This document shows, in pieces, positions 1-9,383 of a DNA stretch of 64,000 nt. This DNA comes from Sphingomonas kyeonggiensis (lineage in GTDB: Bacteria > Pseudomonadota > Alphaproteobacteria > Sphingomonadales > Sphingomonadaceae), in contig NZ_JAUSTJ010000001.1 of the NCBI RefSeq assembly GCF_030812785.1, positions 620,001 through 684,000 of the forward strand, given 5' to 3'. A program made the translations under genes and the position numbers. The notes under the pieces were generated by a model. It did not search any database. It saw only the letters and a program-made list of their open reading frames with translations, and was not told the DNA's origin. Position 1 is the first letter of the stretch; each line of letters starts with the position of its first letter.

Positions 1-2700
1 GGCGTTCGCCGGGGCCTCTTGCCCCAGCTTGGCGGCCAAGGAAAGCCGAACGCGGTCAACCGCCTGATCCAGCGTGACGCGCGTCACCCGCGTGCCCGGT
101 GGAAAGGCGTCGAGCAGGCGCGAAGGGCTGGCGGCGGAGAGCAGGACGAAGGTGCCGCGATCGTCTGCCCGGCGAATCAGCCGGCCGAACGCCTGGGCGA
201 GGCGGGCGCGGACGATGCGGTCGTCATAGGCGGTGCCGCCCCCGGCCAGGCGCCGCGCGGCGTGGAGCACGGTCGGCTTGGGCCAGGGAATCCCCTCCAT
301 CACCACCAGGCGCAGCGAATCGCCGGGCACGTCGACGCCGTCGCGCAGCGCATCGGTGCCGAGCAGCGAGGCGCGGGGATCGTCACGGAAGATATCGACC
401 AGCGTGCCGGTGTCGATCGGATCGACATGCTGGGCGAGCAGGGGCAGGCCCTCGCGCGCCAGCCGATCGGCGACCCGGGCATGGACGGCGCGCAGACGGC
501 GGATCGCCGTGAACAGGCCGAGCGTGCCACCCTCCGCGGCGACGATCAGCCGGGCATAGGCATTGGCGAGCGCCGGCATGTCGCCGCGCTTGACGTCGGT
601 GACGATCAGCACCTCGGCCTGTACCGCGTAGTTAAATGGGCTCACCGCCTCGAAGCGCTGGGCCGGGCGCATCAGATGGACCGCGCCAGAGCGCGCCTCG
701 GCCACGTCCCAGTCGCCGCCGGCACGCAGGGTCGCCGAGGTGATCAGCGCGCCATGGGCGGGCTTGAGCACGGTCTCGGCAAAGGGCTTGGACGGATCGA
801 GCCAGTGGCGGTGGAGGCCGACATCATATTCGCGCCCCTCAACCCGATCGACCGCCAGCCAGTCGACGAACGCCGAATCGGCCGGGCCGCCGATCCGGGC
901 GATCAAGGCGAGCCAGGCGCCGACGGTATCGGTGCGCCAGCCGAGCGAGGCGACCGCGCCTTCGATCCGGGCCCGGGCCGGGCCGTCCATCCAGTCGGGT
1001 GCCTCGGCCAGCACCGCCTCGAGCCGTCGGCCGAGCTTGACCAGCGGCCGGAGCAGCGCGTCGAGCGCCTCGCCCGCCGGGCCCGCCGCCTCGACCAGGG
1101 TGCCGTCGGGCTCGGCCAGCTCGGTCTCCAGGCCATAGCCGGCCTCCGCGGCGCCATTGACGTCGCGGGCATAGACGAGGCCGCGCACGGCGGCGAGGAG
1201 CTGCTCGACCGGACCGAAGGGCTCGCCTTCATTCAGTCGCTGCAGCCAGCCGTCGCTGGGCAGCGCGCGGGCGGCATCGACCGCCTCGACGATCGCCCGC
1301 CCGCCTTCCTCGTCATAGCTGGCGACGTCAGAAAGGCGGGCGGCGAGGCCGCGCCTGCGCCCACGGGAACCCGATTCGGGACCGGTGACCCAGCGGCGAA
1401 TCTCGATCGCTTCCTGGCCGGTCAGCGCCGCGGCGAACATCGCGTCGGCAGCATCGAACAGGTGATGCCCCTCGTCGAAGACATAGCGGGTGGGGCGGCT
1501 GGCGGTCTCGCGGCCGCGCGCGGCGTTGACCATCACCAGCGCATGGTTGGCGATGACGATGTCCGCATCGGCCGAGGCGCGGGCGGCGCGCTCGATGAAG
1601 CATTTCCGGTAGTGCGGGCAGCCGGCATAGATGCATTCGCCGCGCCGATCGGTCAGCGCGGTCGAGCCGTTGCGGCGGAACAGGATGGGGAGCCAGCCGG
1701 GCAGGTCGCCGCCGACCATGTCGCCGTCCGCCGTATAGGCCGCCCAGCGCGCGACCAGCTGGGCGAGGATCGCGGCGCGGCCGGCGAAACCACCCTGCAG
1801 CGCATCCTCGAGGTTGAGCAGGCAGACATAATTCTCGCGGCCCTTGCGCGTGACGATCCGCTTCCTGCGCTGCTCGGGATCGGCGACCAGCCGCTCGCCC
1901 TCATGGCCGAGCTGGCGCTGCAGCGCCTTGGTGAAGGTGGAGACCCAGACCGCGCCGCCCGCCTGCTCGGCCCAGAGCGATGCGGGGGCGAGATAGCCGA
2001 GCGTCTTGCCGATGCCCGTGCCCGCCTCGGCCAGCACCAGATTGGGCGATTCGCGCATGTCCCGCGGGGCGAAAGCGCCCGCGGCGGCGGCGGCATAGTC
2101 GCGCTGACCCTGGCGGCGCTCGGCACCATTGCCGGTGAGGCCGGCAAGGCGATCGGCGATATCCGAATCGGCGAGCGTCACGGTGCGTGGCGGCACGCGC
2201 GGGGGCTGCTCGGTCCATTCGGGCAGCTTGGAGAAGAGCCAGCGCTCGGCCTGGGCCGGCTTGGCGATCGCCTGGCTGACCGCGGGCGCCCAGGGCCAGC
2301 GCAGCCGGAACAGCGACTGGGCGGAGTTCCACGCGCCTTCGCGCTCGGGCCAGTCGCCCTTGGGCAGGGCGAGCAGCTTCGCCGCAGCCGCGCGGAGGAA
2401 GGGGGCGATATCGGCATCGTTGACGGGGACATCCAGTCCGGTGACCCGGGCCAGGCCCTTGGGGGTGGGGACCATGAAGCTGGCCGGGCGGAGAAAGGCG
2501 AACAGCTCGAGCAGGTCGAGCCCCGACAGCTCGGCATAGCCGAGCCGCTGGCCGACCAAAGGCGCGTTGAGCAGGATCACCGGCGTATCGGCGGCGACAC
2601 GGATCGCCTCGCCCCGGCTGATCGCGCGGCAATCGCCGTCCGGAGTCGCGATCCAGACGCCGCCATGGCTGGCGTGGAGGGCGGGATAGGGCAGGGTCAT
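1..2700 (-). CDS. DinG/XPD-family ATP-dependent DNA helicase, C-terminus cut by window start
   Basis: Superfamily 2 Fe-S helicase, acting in DNA repair or resolution of unusual DNA structures. The frame is open for 900 codons and runs off the window, so the stop lies outside it. Reading from the ATG at 2700, a Walker A motif (EAGTGIGKT) lies near residue 230, cysteines in NYVCLL and CIYAGCPHYRKC near 290-365 suggest the 4Fe-4S cluster, a DEAH-type box DEGHHLFDAAD lies near 405, and motif VI QAFGRLIRR lies near 845. Its ATG overlaps the stop of the upstream membrane-protein gene (ATGA), so the two are probably translated together. DinG versus YoaA subtype cannot be decided. A 950-aa open frame on the plus strand here is an antisense shadow. 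Confidence 0.93.
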   Translation of the reverse strand, partial: MTLPYPALHASHGGVWIATPDGDCRAISRGEAIRVAADTPVILLNAPLVGQRLGYAELSGLDLLELFAFLRPASFMVPTPKGLARVTGLDVPVNDADIAPFLRAAAAKLLALPKGDWPEREGAWNSAQSLFRLRWPWAPAVSQAIAKPAQAERWLFSKLPEWTEQPPRVPPRTVTLADSDIADRLAGLTGNGAERRQGQRDYAAAAAGAFAPRDMRESPNLVLAEAGTGIGKTLGYLAPASLWAEQAGGAVWVSTFTKALQRQLGHEGERLVADPEQRRKRIVTRKGRENYVCLLNLEDALQGGFAGRAAILAQLVARWAAYTADGDMVGGDLPGWLPILFRRNGSTALTDRRGECIYAGCPHYRKCFIERAARASADADIVIANHALVMVNAARGRETASRPTRYVFDEGHHLFDAADAMFAAALTGQEAIEIRRWVTGPESGSRGRRRGLAARLSDVASYDEEGGRAIVEAVDAARALPSDGWLQRLNEGEPFGPVEQLLAAVRGLVYARDVNGAAEAGYGLETELAEPDGTLVEAAGPAGEALDALLRPLVKLGRRLEAVLAEAPDWMDGPARARIEGAVASLGWRTDTVGAWLALIARIGGPADSAFVDWLAVDRVEGREYDVGLHRHWLDPSKPFAETVLKPAHGALITSATLRAGGDWDVAEARSGAVHLMRPAQRFEAVSPFNYAVQAEVLIVTDVKRGDMPALANAYARLIVAAEGGTLGLFTAIRRLRAVHARVADRLAREGLPLLAQHVDPIDTGTLVDIFRDDPRASLLGTDALRDGVDVPGDSLRLVVMEGIPWPKPTVLHAARRLAGGGTAYDDRIVRARLAQAFGRLIRRADDRGTFVLLSAASPSRLLDAFPPGTRVTRVTLDQAVDRVRLSLAAKLGQEAPANA

Positions 2701-3662
2701 CGCGCGGCCAGGTCCAGTGCGGCAAGGAAGCCCTGCGGATCGGGCACGCCGCGCAGATCCTCGTCGCGGACATCGCCCCTGTGGCGCACGGTGAGCGCCA
2801 CCCAGGCACGGCCGCTTTTCTCCTCGACGATCAGCGCATCGACGAGTTCGGCCAATGCCAGCTCGCGGTAGAGGCGATCCGATCCGGGCACGCGCCAGGC
2901 GATGCGCCGATCGGTCACCAGGATCGTGCCGAATGCCTCGAAGAACCAAGTGCGCAGCCGCTCGCCCAGGGCGACGAGCCCGAGCAAGGCGACTGCCCCG
3001 AACGCCAGGAGCAGTACCCAGACCTGGAGCAGGAGGAGCAGCAGCGCCGGGGTGAGCAGCGCCGCCGCGGCGATTGCCTTGCTCGCATCGAGCGAGCCCA
3101 GGCCCAGGCTTCCGCGCCAGCGGACCGGCTCGTCCGGCGCCAGCGGATCGATCCCCGTCGCGCCGGCAGGGCTTTCCTCGATGCCCAGAGCGGCGAGAAC
3201 ACCAAGCAGATGCTCGGCATCGCGCCCACGCAGCTCCATCGCGATGCCGCCCCAAGGCCCGCGCCGGACGCGGACGCGCTGGCCGAAAAGCGTCGGCCGC
3301 ACGTCCAGCGTGCGGATCTCGGCGATCTCCATGCGGCGCTCGCGCGTGCGGCGCCAGACCTCCACGGCCTGGGCGTCCACTCGGTAGCGCAGCTGCGCGG
3401 CGCGGGCTGTCGCGGCGGAGACGAGCATAAGGGCGATTCCCAGCGGGATCGCGAGCAGGGCATAATGGACCACGATCTCGGCTTCGGGGCCGGACGGCGG
3501 ATTGCGCATCATCGCCAGCGCGACGCCCCAGAAGGGCGCGGTCACCATCAGCACCAGGAGCGGCTGCATCAGCCGCGTCAGCAGCGTCGGGCGGCCTTCC
3601 CACAGCGCACCGCGGCGATCGATGCCGCCAAGGACGACGGGAGAGGCGGGGTGCGCGACCAT
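2697..3662 (-). CDS. Membrane protein with two PH-like domains
   Basis: Unnamed 321-aa membrane protein. Two hydrophobic hairpins (about residues 25-75 and 190-230) each precede a soluble beta-rich stretch: RYRVDAQAVEVWRRT... and ILVTDRRIAWRVPGSDRLY. The latter is the typical look of a bacterial PH (bPH2/YdbT-like) domain, where a membrane hairpin is followed by TDRRI-type strands. The start at 3662 is preferred over an in-frame ATG at 3875 because it has a GAAAGG ribosome-binding site and gives the hydrophobic region near the N-terminus. The stop overlaps the helicase ATG by 4 nt. The fold is inferred from pattern only; the role is unknown. Confidence 0.72.
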   Translation of the reverse strand: MVAHPASPVVLGGIDRRGALWEGRPTLLTRLMQPLLVLMVTAPFWGVALAMMRNPPSGPEAEIVVHYALLAIPLGIALMLVSAATARAAQLRYRVDAQAVEVWRRTRERRMEIAEIRTLDVRPTLFGQRVRVRRGPWGGIAMELRGRDAEHLLGVLAALGIEESPAGATGIDPLAPDEPVRWRGSLGLGSLDASKAIAAAALLTPALLLLLLQVWVLLLAFGAVALLGLVALGERLRTWFFEAFGTILVTDRRIAWRVPGSDRLYRELALAELVDALIVEEKSGRAWVALTVRHRGDVRDEDLRGVPDPQGFLAALDLAAR

Positions 3663-3754
3663 GTACGCCTTTCGTTCTAGCCTTGCTTGCCTGGCAAAGT
3701 GAAGGGAGTCGCGCAAACTGATTTCACTTTGGCCCGCGCCGGTGATCCCTCGGG

Positions 3755-4315
3755 TCAGGGCCAACGCCGCTCCCAGTCTTCGCGCTGCTTCTCCTGGTCG
3801 GCGAGCGGCGGGACTCCGCTCGCCTTGCGCAGCGCGTCGGACAGCAAGTCGCGCCGATAGGGTTCCTGGGTCCATTTCTGCTTGGGGGGATGGGTGAATT
3901 GGGTGCCGTATATCTGCGGCTGCCCGATGCGCTGGAGATATCGGTCGAGCGTCGCCGCCGCGATCCAGGTGGCGTCCTGCCTGCCGCGCGCCACCGCCAC
4001 GATGGCGAGGGCATGGGCCTTGAGGAAATCCTCGGGATCGTCGCCATGCTGGAAGACATAGGCGGCGTGATAGAAGTCGTCCGCGCTGTCCAGCTTGCCA
4101 CCGTCCAGCAACGTCTGGGTCCGGGTGCGCCGTTCGCGGTCGGCGGCGTCCAGGACGGTCCAGTCGATGCTCGCGGGATGCTCCCTCGCCGCCTGATCCG
4201 CGTCAAAGATCGCCGTCATCTCGGCATTGGTCGTGCGATCCTGTTCCCCCGTGGCGCCCGCGGGCAGGGCGAGCGTTACGCATAGGAGCAGCAGGCTGGC
4301 GAGCAGGACACGCAT
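3755..4315 (-). CDS. Secreted protein, DUF6624-like domain
   Basis: A 186-aa protein with a clear signal peptide ([21 protein letters not shown]). After that the mature part is one domain with [60 protein letters not shown] and IYGTQF. The same series of motifs forms the C-terminal half of the protein at 8383-9270, so the two are paralogues. The [11 protein letters not shown] and GTQ motifs recall DUF6624 proteins; function is unknown and an envelope location is inferred. The start has a GAGGTGA ribosome-binding site. It is transcribed divergently from lysK across a 111-bp gap. Confidence 0.8.
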   Translation of the reverse strand: MRVLLASLLLLCVTLALPAGATGEQDRTTNAEMTAIFDADQAAREHPASIDWTVLDAADRERRTRTQTLLDGGKLDSADDFYHAAYVFQHGDDPEDFLKAHALAIVAVARGRQDATWIAAATLDRYLQRIGQPQIYGTQFTHPPKQKWTQEPYRRDLLSDALRKASGVPPLADQEKQREDWERRWP

Positions 4316-4426
4316 TCATCACCTCATCTGGCGGCAGGCTTCGAGGATGCAGGATCGGCGATATCCGGGGGAGCAAGCCGCCCGGAACTTGCAAAAATCC
4401 GCTGTTTCGCGCACGCGCCACCCATC

Positions 4427-6004
4427 ATGACAGACGAAACCATCCTGCGCGCAGCCGCACTCGAGTCCAAGGCCTGGCCGTACGAAGAAGCGCGCAAGCT
4501 GGTGAAACGCTATCCGCAGGGCAAGCCCGACGGGTCGCCGGTGCTGTTCGAGACCGGATACGGCCCCTCGGGCCTGCCGCATATCGGCACCTTCCAGGAA
4601 GTGCTGCGCACCACCATGGTCCGCCACGCCTATGAGGAGATGACCGGCGGCAAGACGCGGCTGATCGCGTTCAGCGACGACATGGACGGGCTGCGCAAGG
4701 TGCCGGACAATGTGCCGAACCAGGCGCTGCTCGCCGAGCATCTCGGCAAGCCACTGTCGCGCATCCCCGATCCGTTCGAGAAGTTCGAGAGCTTCGCGGC
4801 GCACAACAACGCGATGCTGCGCGAATTTCTCGATCGCTTCGGCTTCGAGTACGAGTTCGCCTCGTCGACCGACTATTATGGCTCGGGCCGCTTCGACGAG
4901 ACGCTGCGCACGGTGCTGCGCAACTACCAGGCGATCATGGACGTGATGCTGCCGACGCTGCGTGCCGAACGCGCCGCGACCTATTCGCCGGTGCTGCCCG
5001 TGAGCCCGAAGAGCGGCATCGTGCTGCAGGTGCCGGTTGAAGTCGTCGATGCCGAGGCGGGGATCATCCGTTTCGTCGATGAGGGCGAGACGATCGAGCA
5101 ATCGATCTTCGGCGGCCAGGCCAAGCTCCAGTGGAAGCCCGACTGGGGCATGCGCTGGGCGGCGCTCGGCGTCGATTACGAGATGTACGGCAAGGACCTG
5201 ATCGACAGCGGTATCCAGAGCGGCAAGATCGCCCAGGTGCTCGGCGCGCGCCGGCCTGAAGGGCTGATCTACGAGCTGTTCCTCGACGCCAAGGGCGAGA
5301 AGATCTCCAAGTCCAAGGGCAACGGCCTGTCGATCGACGAGTGGCTGACCTATGGCCCCGACGAGAGCCTCGCCTTCTACATCTATCGAGAGCCGAAGAA
5401 GGCCAAGTCGCTGCACCTCGGGCTGATCCCGCGCGCGATCGAGGAATATTGGCAGTTCCGCGCCAATTACCCGACGCAGGAACTGGCGCAGAAGCTCGGC
5501 AACCCGGTGCACCATATCCACAATGGGAACGTGCCGGCCGAGACGCTGCCGGTGACCTTCGGGCTGCTGCTCAACCTGGTCAGCCTGCCGGGCGTGGGCA
5601 ATCGCGAGACGATCTGGGGCTTCCTGCGCCGCTATTCGCCGGACCTGTCGCCGGAGTCGCATCCCGAGCTCGACCGGATGGTCGGCTATGCGATCCGCTA
5701 TGCGAAGGACTTCGTCGAGCCGACGCTGCAGCGCCGTGCGCCGAGCGAGGCGGAAGCCGGCGCACTGCGCCAGCTCGACGCGCAGCTGGGCGCGCTGCCG
5801 GAGAATGCCTCGGCCGAGGATATCCAGAACATCGTCTACGAGATCGGCAAGACCGACGCATTCGAGAATCTGCGCGACTGGTTCAAGGCGCTCTACGAGA
5901 CGCTGCTCGGCAGCGAGCAGGGGCCGCGCATGGGCAGCTTCATCGCGCTGTACGGGATCGAGAACAGCCGCAAGCTGATCGCCGAGGCGCTCGCCAAGGC
6001 ATGA
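4427..6004 (+). CDS. lysK: Lysine--tRNA ligase, class I (archaeal type)
   Basis: Charges tRNA-Lys with lysine in the cytoplasm. The 525-aa protein has the class I signatures: a HIGH-like [10 protein letters not shown] near residues 44-53 and a KMSKS-like KISKSKGNG near 293-301, followed by the all-alpha C-terminal domain. This Rossmann-fold LysRS is the form used by archaea and many alphaproteobacteria instead of the class II enzyme. Length and N-terminus ([14 protein letters not shown]) fit the family. The stop overlaps the nhaA ATG by 4 nt, so the antiporter is translated from the same message. No strong Shine-Dalgarno is visible before the ATG. Confidence 0.97.
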   Translation: MTDETILRAAALESKAWPYEEARKLVKRYPQGKPDGSPVLFETGYGPSGLPHIGTFQEVLRTTMVRHAYEEMTGGKTRLIAFSDDMDGLRKVPDNVPNQALLAEHLGKPLSRIPDPFEKFESFAAHNNAMLREFLDRFGFEYEFASSTDYYGSGRFDETLRTVLRNYQAIMDVMLPTLRAERAATYSPVLPVSPKSGIVLQVPVEVVDAEAGIIRFVDEGETIEQSIFGGQAKLQWKPDWGMRWAALGVDYEMYGKDLIDSGIQSGKIAQVLGARRPEGLIYELFLDAKGEKISKSKGNGLSIDEWLTYGPDESLAFYIYREPKKAKSLHLGLIPRAIEEYWQFRANYPTQELAQKLGNPVHHIHNGNVPAETLPVTFGLLLNLVSLPGVGNRETIWGFLRRYSPDLSPESHPELDRMVGYAIRYAKDFVEPTLQRRAPSEAEAGALRQLDAQLGALPENASAEDIQNIVYEIGKTDAFENLRDWFKALYETLLGSEQGPRMGSFIALYGIENSRKLIAEALAKA

Positions 6005-7170
6005 GCCGCATCGCCGCCGCCACGCGCGCCTTCATCGCGAGCGAGGCGGCGGGCGGTGTGGTGCTGATGGCGGCGTCGGCGCTTGCGCTGATCGTCGCCA
6101 ACTCGCCGCTGGCGGGCGGCTATGCGGCATTGCTCCACGTGGAACTGGGGCCGCTCAGCCTGCATGGCTGGGTGAACGACGCGCTGATGGCGGTGTTCTT
6201 CCTGCTCGTCGGGCTGGAGATCAAGGCGGAGGTCGTCGAGGGCCAGCTGTCGAGCTGGTCGCAGCGGACGCTACCGGTGATCGCCGCGGCGAGCGGCATG
6301 GCGGTGCCGGCACTGGTCTATCTGGCGATTGCCCCAGGCTTCGCACGCGGCTGGGCGATTCCGGCAGCGACCGACATCGCCTTCGCCATGGGGCTGATGG
6401 CGCTGCTCGGACGGCATGCACCGGCGTCGCTCAAGCTGCTGCTGACCACGATCGCGGTGGTGGACGACATGGGCGCGGTGGCGATCATCGCGCTGGCCTA
6501 TACCGCCAAGCTGAACCTGCTCGCGCTTGCCGGGGCGGGCGTGGTGCTGGCGGCGATGCTTGCCTGCAACCGGATGCGCGTGACGCGGCTCTGGCCCTAT
6601 CTGGCGCTGGCGGCGCTGCTGTGGCTCTGCGTCTTCGCCTCGGGCGTGCATGCGACGATCGCGGGCGTGGCGGCGGCGCTGGCGATTCCGCGCGCCGTGG
6701 GGCTGAAGCTCGAGCATGCACTCAACCCCTGGGTGGCGTTCGGCATCGTGCCGCTGTTCGGCTTCGCCAATGCCGGGGTCGCGCTGCCGGGATGGGAGGC
6801 GCTGCTCGCGCCGCTGCCGCTCGGGATCGCGCTGGGGCTGTTCGCGGGCAAGCAGCTGGGTGTGCTCGGCAGCATCTGGCTGGCAGTGAGGGCGGGCGTT
6901 GCGCCAAAGCCGCATGCGCGCTGGGGCCAGATCTACGGCATGGCGCTGCTCGCCGGGATCGGCTTCACGATGAGCCTGTTCATCGGCGGGCTGGCCTTCC
7001 CGCCGGGGCCGCTTACCGACCAGGTGAAGATCGGCGTGCTCGCCGGATCGCTCCTGTCGGCGCTGATGGGCTACCTCGTCCTGCGCTCGACCAGCACCGC
7101 CACCACCAGCACCGCGAACCCGCCGAGCGAGAGCAGCGCACCGACCCAGCCGGTCGACGTCCAGCCGTAA
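6001..7170 (+). CDS. nhaA: Na+/H+ antiporter NhaA
   Basis: Inner-membrane antiporter exchanging Na+ for H+. The 389-aa protein has the multi-helix NhaA layout: [21 protein letters not shown] near residue 60, [11 protein letters not shown] near 120, the double-aspartate ion site in [10 protein letters not shown] near 153-158, and [13 protein letters not shown] near 325. ATG overlaps the lysK stop (ATGA). The last 27 or so residues are a polar Ser/Thr/Pro tail encoded in the 100 bp that overlap, tail to tail, the end of the convergent MFS gene. A parS-like palindrome lies inside the gene at 6132-6145. Confidence 0.96.
   Translation: MSRIAAATRAFIASEAAGGVVLMAASALALIVANSPLAGGYAALLHVELGPLSLHGWVNDALMAVFFLLVGLEIKAEVVEGQLSSWSQRTLPVIAAASGMAVPALVYLAIAPGFARGWAIPAATDIAFAMGLMALLGRHAPASLKLLLTTIAVVDDMGAVAIIALAYTAKLNLLALAGAGVVLAAMLACNRMRVTRLWPYLALAALLWLCVFASGVHATIAGVAAALAIPRAVGLKLEHALNPWVAFGIVPLFGFANAGVALPGWEALLAPLPLGIALGLFAGKQLGVLGSIWLAVRAGVAPKPHARWGQIYGMALLAGIGFTMSLFIGGLAFPPGPLTDQVKIGVLAGSLLSALMGYLVLRSTSTATTSTANPPSESSAPTQPVDVQP
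6132..6145. other. parS-like site inside nhaA
   Basis: GCTCCACGTGGAAC differs from the palindromic core GTTCCACGTGGAAC at one base. It lies in coding sequence about 22 kb left of the putative oriC. ParB binding is inferred only from sequence match. Confidence 0.5.
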
Positions 7171-8255
7171 CCCGCCGCGATGGCGAGGCCGCCGAGCCAG
7201 GGGCCGAGCGCATTGGCGAAGTTGAAGGCGGAGTGGTTGAGCGAGGCGGCAAGACCCTGCGCCTCGCCGGCGACGTCCATCAGCCGGGTCTGCAGCACCG
7301 CGCCGAGCGCGCCGAGGAAGCCGATCGCGAAGATGTCGAGCGCGATGCTCCACAGCTGGTGCGCGGCAAACGGGTAGAGGGCGAGCGCCACCGCGCTGCC
7401 GAGCAGCAGCACCGCGGCAGTGGGCATCAGCGCGCGATCGGCGAATCTCGGCACGATGATGCTGCCGAGCGTCGCGCCGACGCCGAACACCGCCAGCACC
7501 AGCGGGATCATCGCCGGCGAGGTCCTGGTCACCTCGAGCATGGTCGAGGCGACATAGGTGTAGACGCAGAACATGCCGCCAAAGCCGATCGCGCTGATCC
7601 CGAGCGTGAGCCAGACCTGGCCATTGGCGAGCGCCCCCAGCTCCTTGAGCGGGCTCGCGCCATGCTGGGGCGGATCGCGCGGGGCGAGCGCGGCGACCAG
7701 CGCGACCGTGGCGAGCGCCAGCACGCCGACCACGACAAAGCCCCAGCGCCAGCCCACCGCCTGGCCCAGCCAGTTGGCGAGCGGCACGCCCAGGATCGTC
7801 GCCACGGTGAGGCCGAGCATCATCCGCCCGACCGCTTGGGAGCGCTTGTTGAACGGCACCAGCGAAGCGGCAACCAGCGCGGCGATACCGAAATAGGCGC
7901 CATGCGGCAGGCCCGAGAGGAAGCGGAACAGCAGCAGCCAATGGTAATTGGGCGCGAGCGCGCTCAGCGTGTTGAACAGCGCGAAGGCGCCCATCAGCAG
8001 GAGCAGGGTGAGGCGCCGGGAGAGTTTCGCCGCACCGACCGCGATCAGCGGCGCGCCGACGACCACGCCCAAGGCATAGGCGCTGATCACATGGCCGGCG
8101 CTCGGCGCGTCGATCCCCAGCCCCTGCGCCATGTACGGCACCAGGCTCATCGTCGCGAATTCGGTGGTGCCGATCGCGAAGCCGCCCATCGCCAGCGCGA
8201 AATGGACGAGGCCGACATTATGGGTCGGAGCATGGGAGCTGGTCGGGGCGTGCAT
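7071..8255 (-). CDS. MFS transporter, drug/sugar efflux type (DHA1, AraJ-like)
   Basis: A 394-aa protein with twelve predicted hydrophobic helices and DHA1 signatures, for example FAIGTTEFATMSLVPYMAQG in helix 1 and FRFLSGLPHGAYFG in the helix 4 region. Its FLSGLPHGAYFG and GLTVATILGVPLANWLGQ segments resemble the AraJ/NepI/YdhP group of exporters. The substrate cannot be read from sequence. It is convergent with nhaA, and the two genes share 100 bp at their 3' ends. The promoter region (8256-8382) is shared with the divergent secreted-protein gene and contains two short palindromes. Confidence 0.93.
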   Translation of the reverse strand: MHAPTSSHAPTHNVGLVHFALAMGGFAIGTTEFATMSLVPYMAQGLGIDAPSAGHVISAYALGVVVGAPLIAVGAAKLSRRLTLLLLMGAFALFNTLSALAPNYHWLLLFRFLSGLPHGAYFGIAALVAASLVPFNKRSQAVGRMMLGLTVATILGVPLANWLGQAVGWRWGFVVVGVLALATVALVAALAPRDPPQHGASPLKELGALANGQVWLTLGISAIGFGGMFCVYTYVASTMLEVTRTSPAMIPLVLAVFGVGATLGSIIVPRFADRALMPTAAVLLLGSAVALALYPFAAHQLWSIALDIFAIGFLGALGAVLQTRLMDVAGEAQGLAASLNHSAFNFANALGPWLGGLAIAAGYGWTSTGWVGALLSLGGFAVLVVAVLVERRTR

Positions 8256-8273
8256 CGCTGCTCAAGTGGCCAT

Positions 8274-8318
8274 GCTGCAGTGCAGCGTCAATGGCAGCGT
8301 GCGATGCATACGAATGCA
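8274..8318. promoter_or_regulatory. Palindromes in the divergent promoter region (possible operators)
   Basis: Between the MFS gene (start 8255) and the secreted-protein gene (start 8383) lie GCTGCAGTGCAGC (8274-8286, 6-bp arms around one base) and TGCAT-ACGA-ATGCA (8305-8318). Their position suits operators for a local regulator, but no regulator gene is adjacent. Confidence 0.3.
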
Positions 8319-8382
8319 CGCCGCGTAAGTGGGCCCAGCAATCGCCCCAATCGCCCGACAGACTGGCCGGGGAGGATCCCGC

Positions 8383-9270
8383 ATGCGCCCGCTGCTCATC
8401 CTGATTGCCCTGTTCTTCACCGTCCCCGCGCTTGCCGCCGACCTTGCCGGCAGCTGGGCAGTGCGCTCGCATGGGCGCGTGGTAATGCTGCTCACCCTTG
8501 CCCCTTCGCCTGGCGGCTGGAGCGGCACGCTGACCTACCCTGCCCATTTCGCCATCGACGCCCAGCTGACGACGTTCACCGAACTCAGCGGCGCCAGAAC
8601 CCAAGCGATCCACGGCGTAACCGCAGCGGAGGGCGCCAGCCTCAACTTCACGCTGGGCGCGGGGAAGAATGCCGACCGGCTGCGCTTCCGCCTGCTTTCC
8701 GACGGCACCGCGCGGCTGCGCTGGCAACCGTTCGAAGCCGATTTCGTACTCGACCGCGCCGAGCCGGGGGAAACGCTGATCCGCTTCGATCCCGAGGCGC
8801 AATATCCGCTCGATCGCCACTGGAAGACCAATGCCGAGATGACCGCCCTGTTCGAGGCTGACCAGAAGGCGCGCGAGGACTGGGACCATGCCGACCATGC
8901 GCAGGTGGAGCGCGACGACCGCGTGCGCCGTGCGCGGACCCGCGCGCTGCTCGAGACCGGCGCGCTGGAGAGCGGCGCCGACTATTATCACGCCGCCTTC
9001 CTCCTCCAGCATGGCGCGGTGCCCGACGACTATCTGCTCGCCCATGCGCTGGCGATGGCCGCCCAGGCCCGTGGCTATCCCGCGGGCTGGATCGCCGCGG
9101 CGACGCTCGACCGCTATCTTCAGGCAAGCGGCAAGGCCCAGATCTTCGGCACGCAATATCGGCATGAGGCAGGCACGACGACGCAGCAACCCTTCGCCCC
9201 AGGCCTGATCCCGGACACGCTGCGCGAGGCGCTCAACCTGCCGGCGATCACGCCGGCCGGCACACCCTGA
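8383..9270 (+). CDS. Secreted two-domain protein, C-terminal DUF6624-like domain
   Basis: A 295-aa protein with signal peptide MRPLLILIALFFTVPALA. Residues about 20-145 form a beta-rich region (GSWAVRSHGRVVMLLTLAPSP ... LRFRLLSDGTARLRW) of unknown family. Residues about 150-285 repeat the domain of the protein at 3755-4315, with [48 protein letters not shown] and IFGTQY. The ATG at 8383 is chosen over 8329 because a GGGGAGGAT ribosome-binding site precedes it and the signal peptide then begins at residue 1. Function unknown; periplasmic location inferred. Confidence 0.82.
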   Translation: MRPLLILIALFFTVPALAADLAGSWAVRSHGRVVMLLTLAPSPGGWSGTLTYPAHFAIDAQLTTFTELSGARTQAIHGVTAAEGASLNFTLGAGKNADRLRFRLLSDGTARLRWQPFEADFVLDRAEPGETLIRFDPEAQYPLDRHWKTNAEMTALFEADQKAREDWDHADHAQVERDDRVRRARTRALLETGALESGADYYHAAFLLQHGAVPDDYLLAHALAMAAQARGYPAGWIAAATLDRYLQASGKAQIFGTQYRHEAGTTTQQPFAPGLIPDTLREALNLPAITPAGTP

Positions 9271-9337
9271 CGCGGGATCGGAGCGCAACGCCCGGCTTCG
9301 CAGCGCTTGCCCTATAAGGAAGTGTAGCTGCGAAAAA

Positions 9338-9354
9338 TGCAGGTGCATCCTGCA
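9338..9354. promoter_or_regulatory. 17-bp palindrome upstream of an MFS gene (possible operator)
   Basis: TGCAGG-TGCAT-CCTGCA: 6-bp arms separated by 5 bp, 30 bp before the start codon of the MFS gene at 9384. TGCA-centred palindromes also occur in front of the other MFS gene (8274-8318). Confidence 0.35.
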
Positions 9355-9383
9355 CTTGAGGGGTCCAGACGCGTTGGCGAACC

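Noticed and set aside
19..2871. 950-aa open frame on the plus strand
   Set aside because: Antisense shadow of the DinG-like helicase, which has all helicase motifs on the minus strand; the plus frame is Arg/Gly/Ala-rich without any domain.
5341..6000. Apparent N-terminal extension of NhaA by 220 residues
   Set aside because: It is the lysK coding region read in another frame; the true nhaA ATG at 6001 overlaps the lysK stop.
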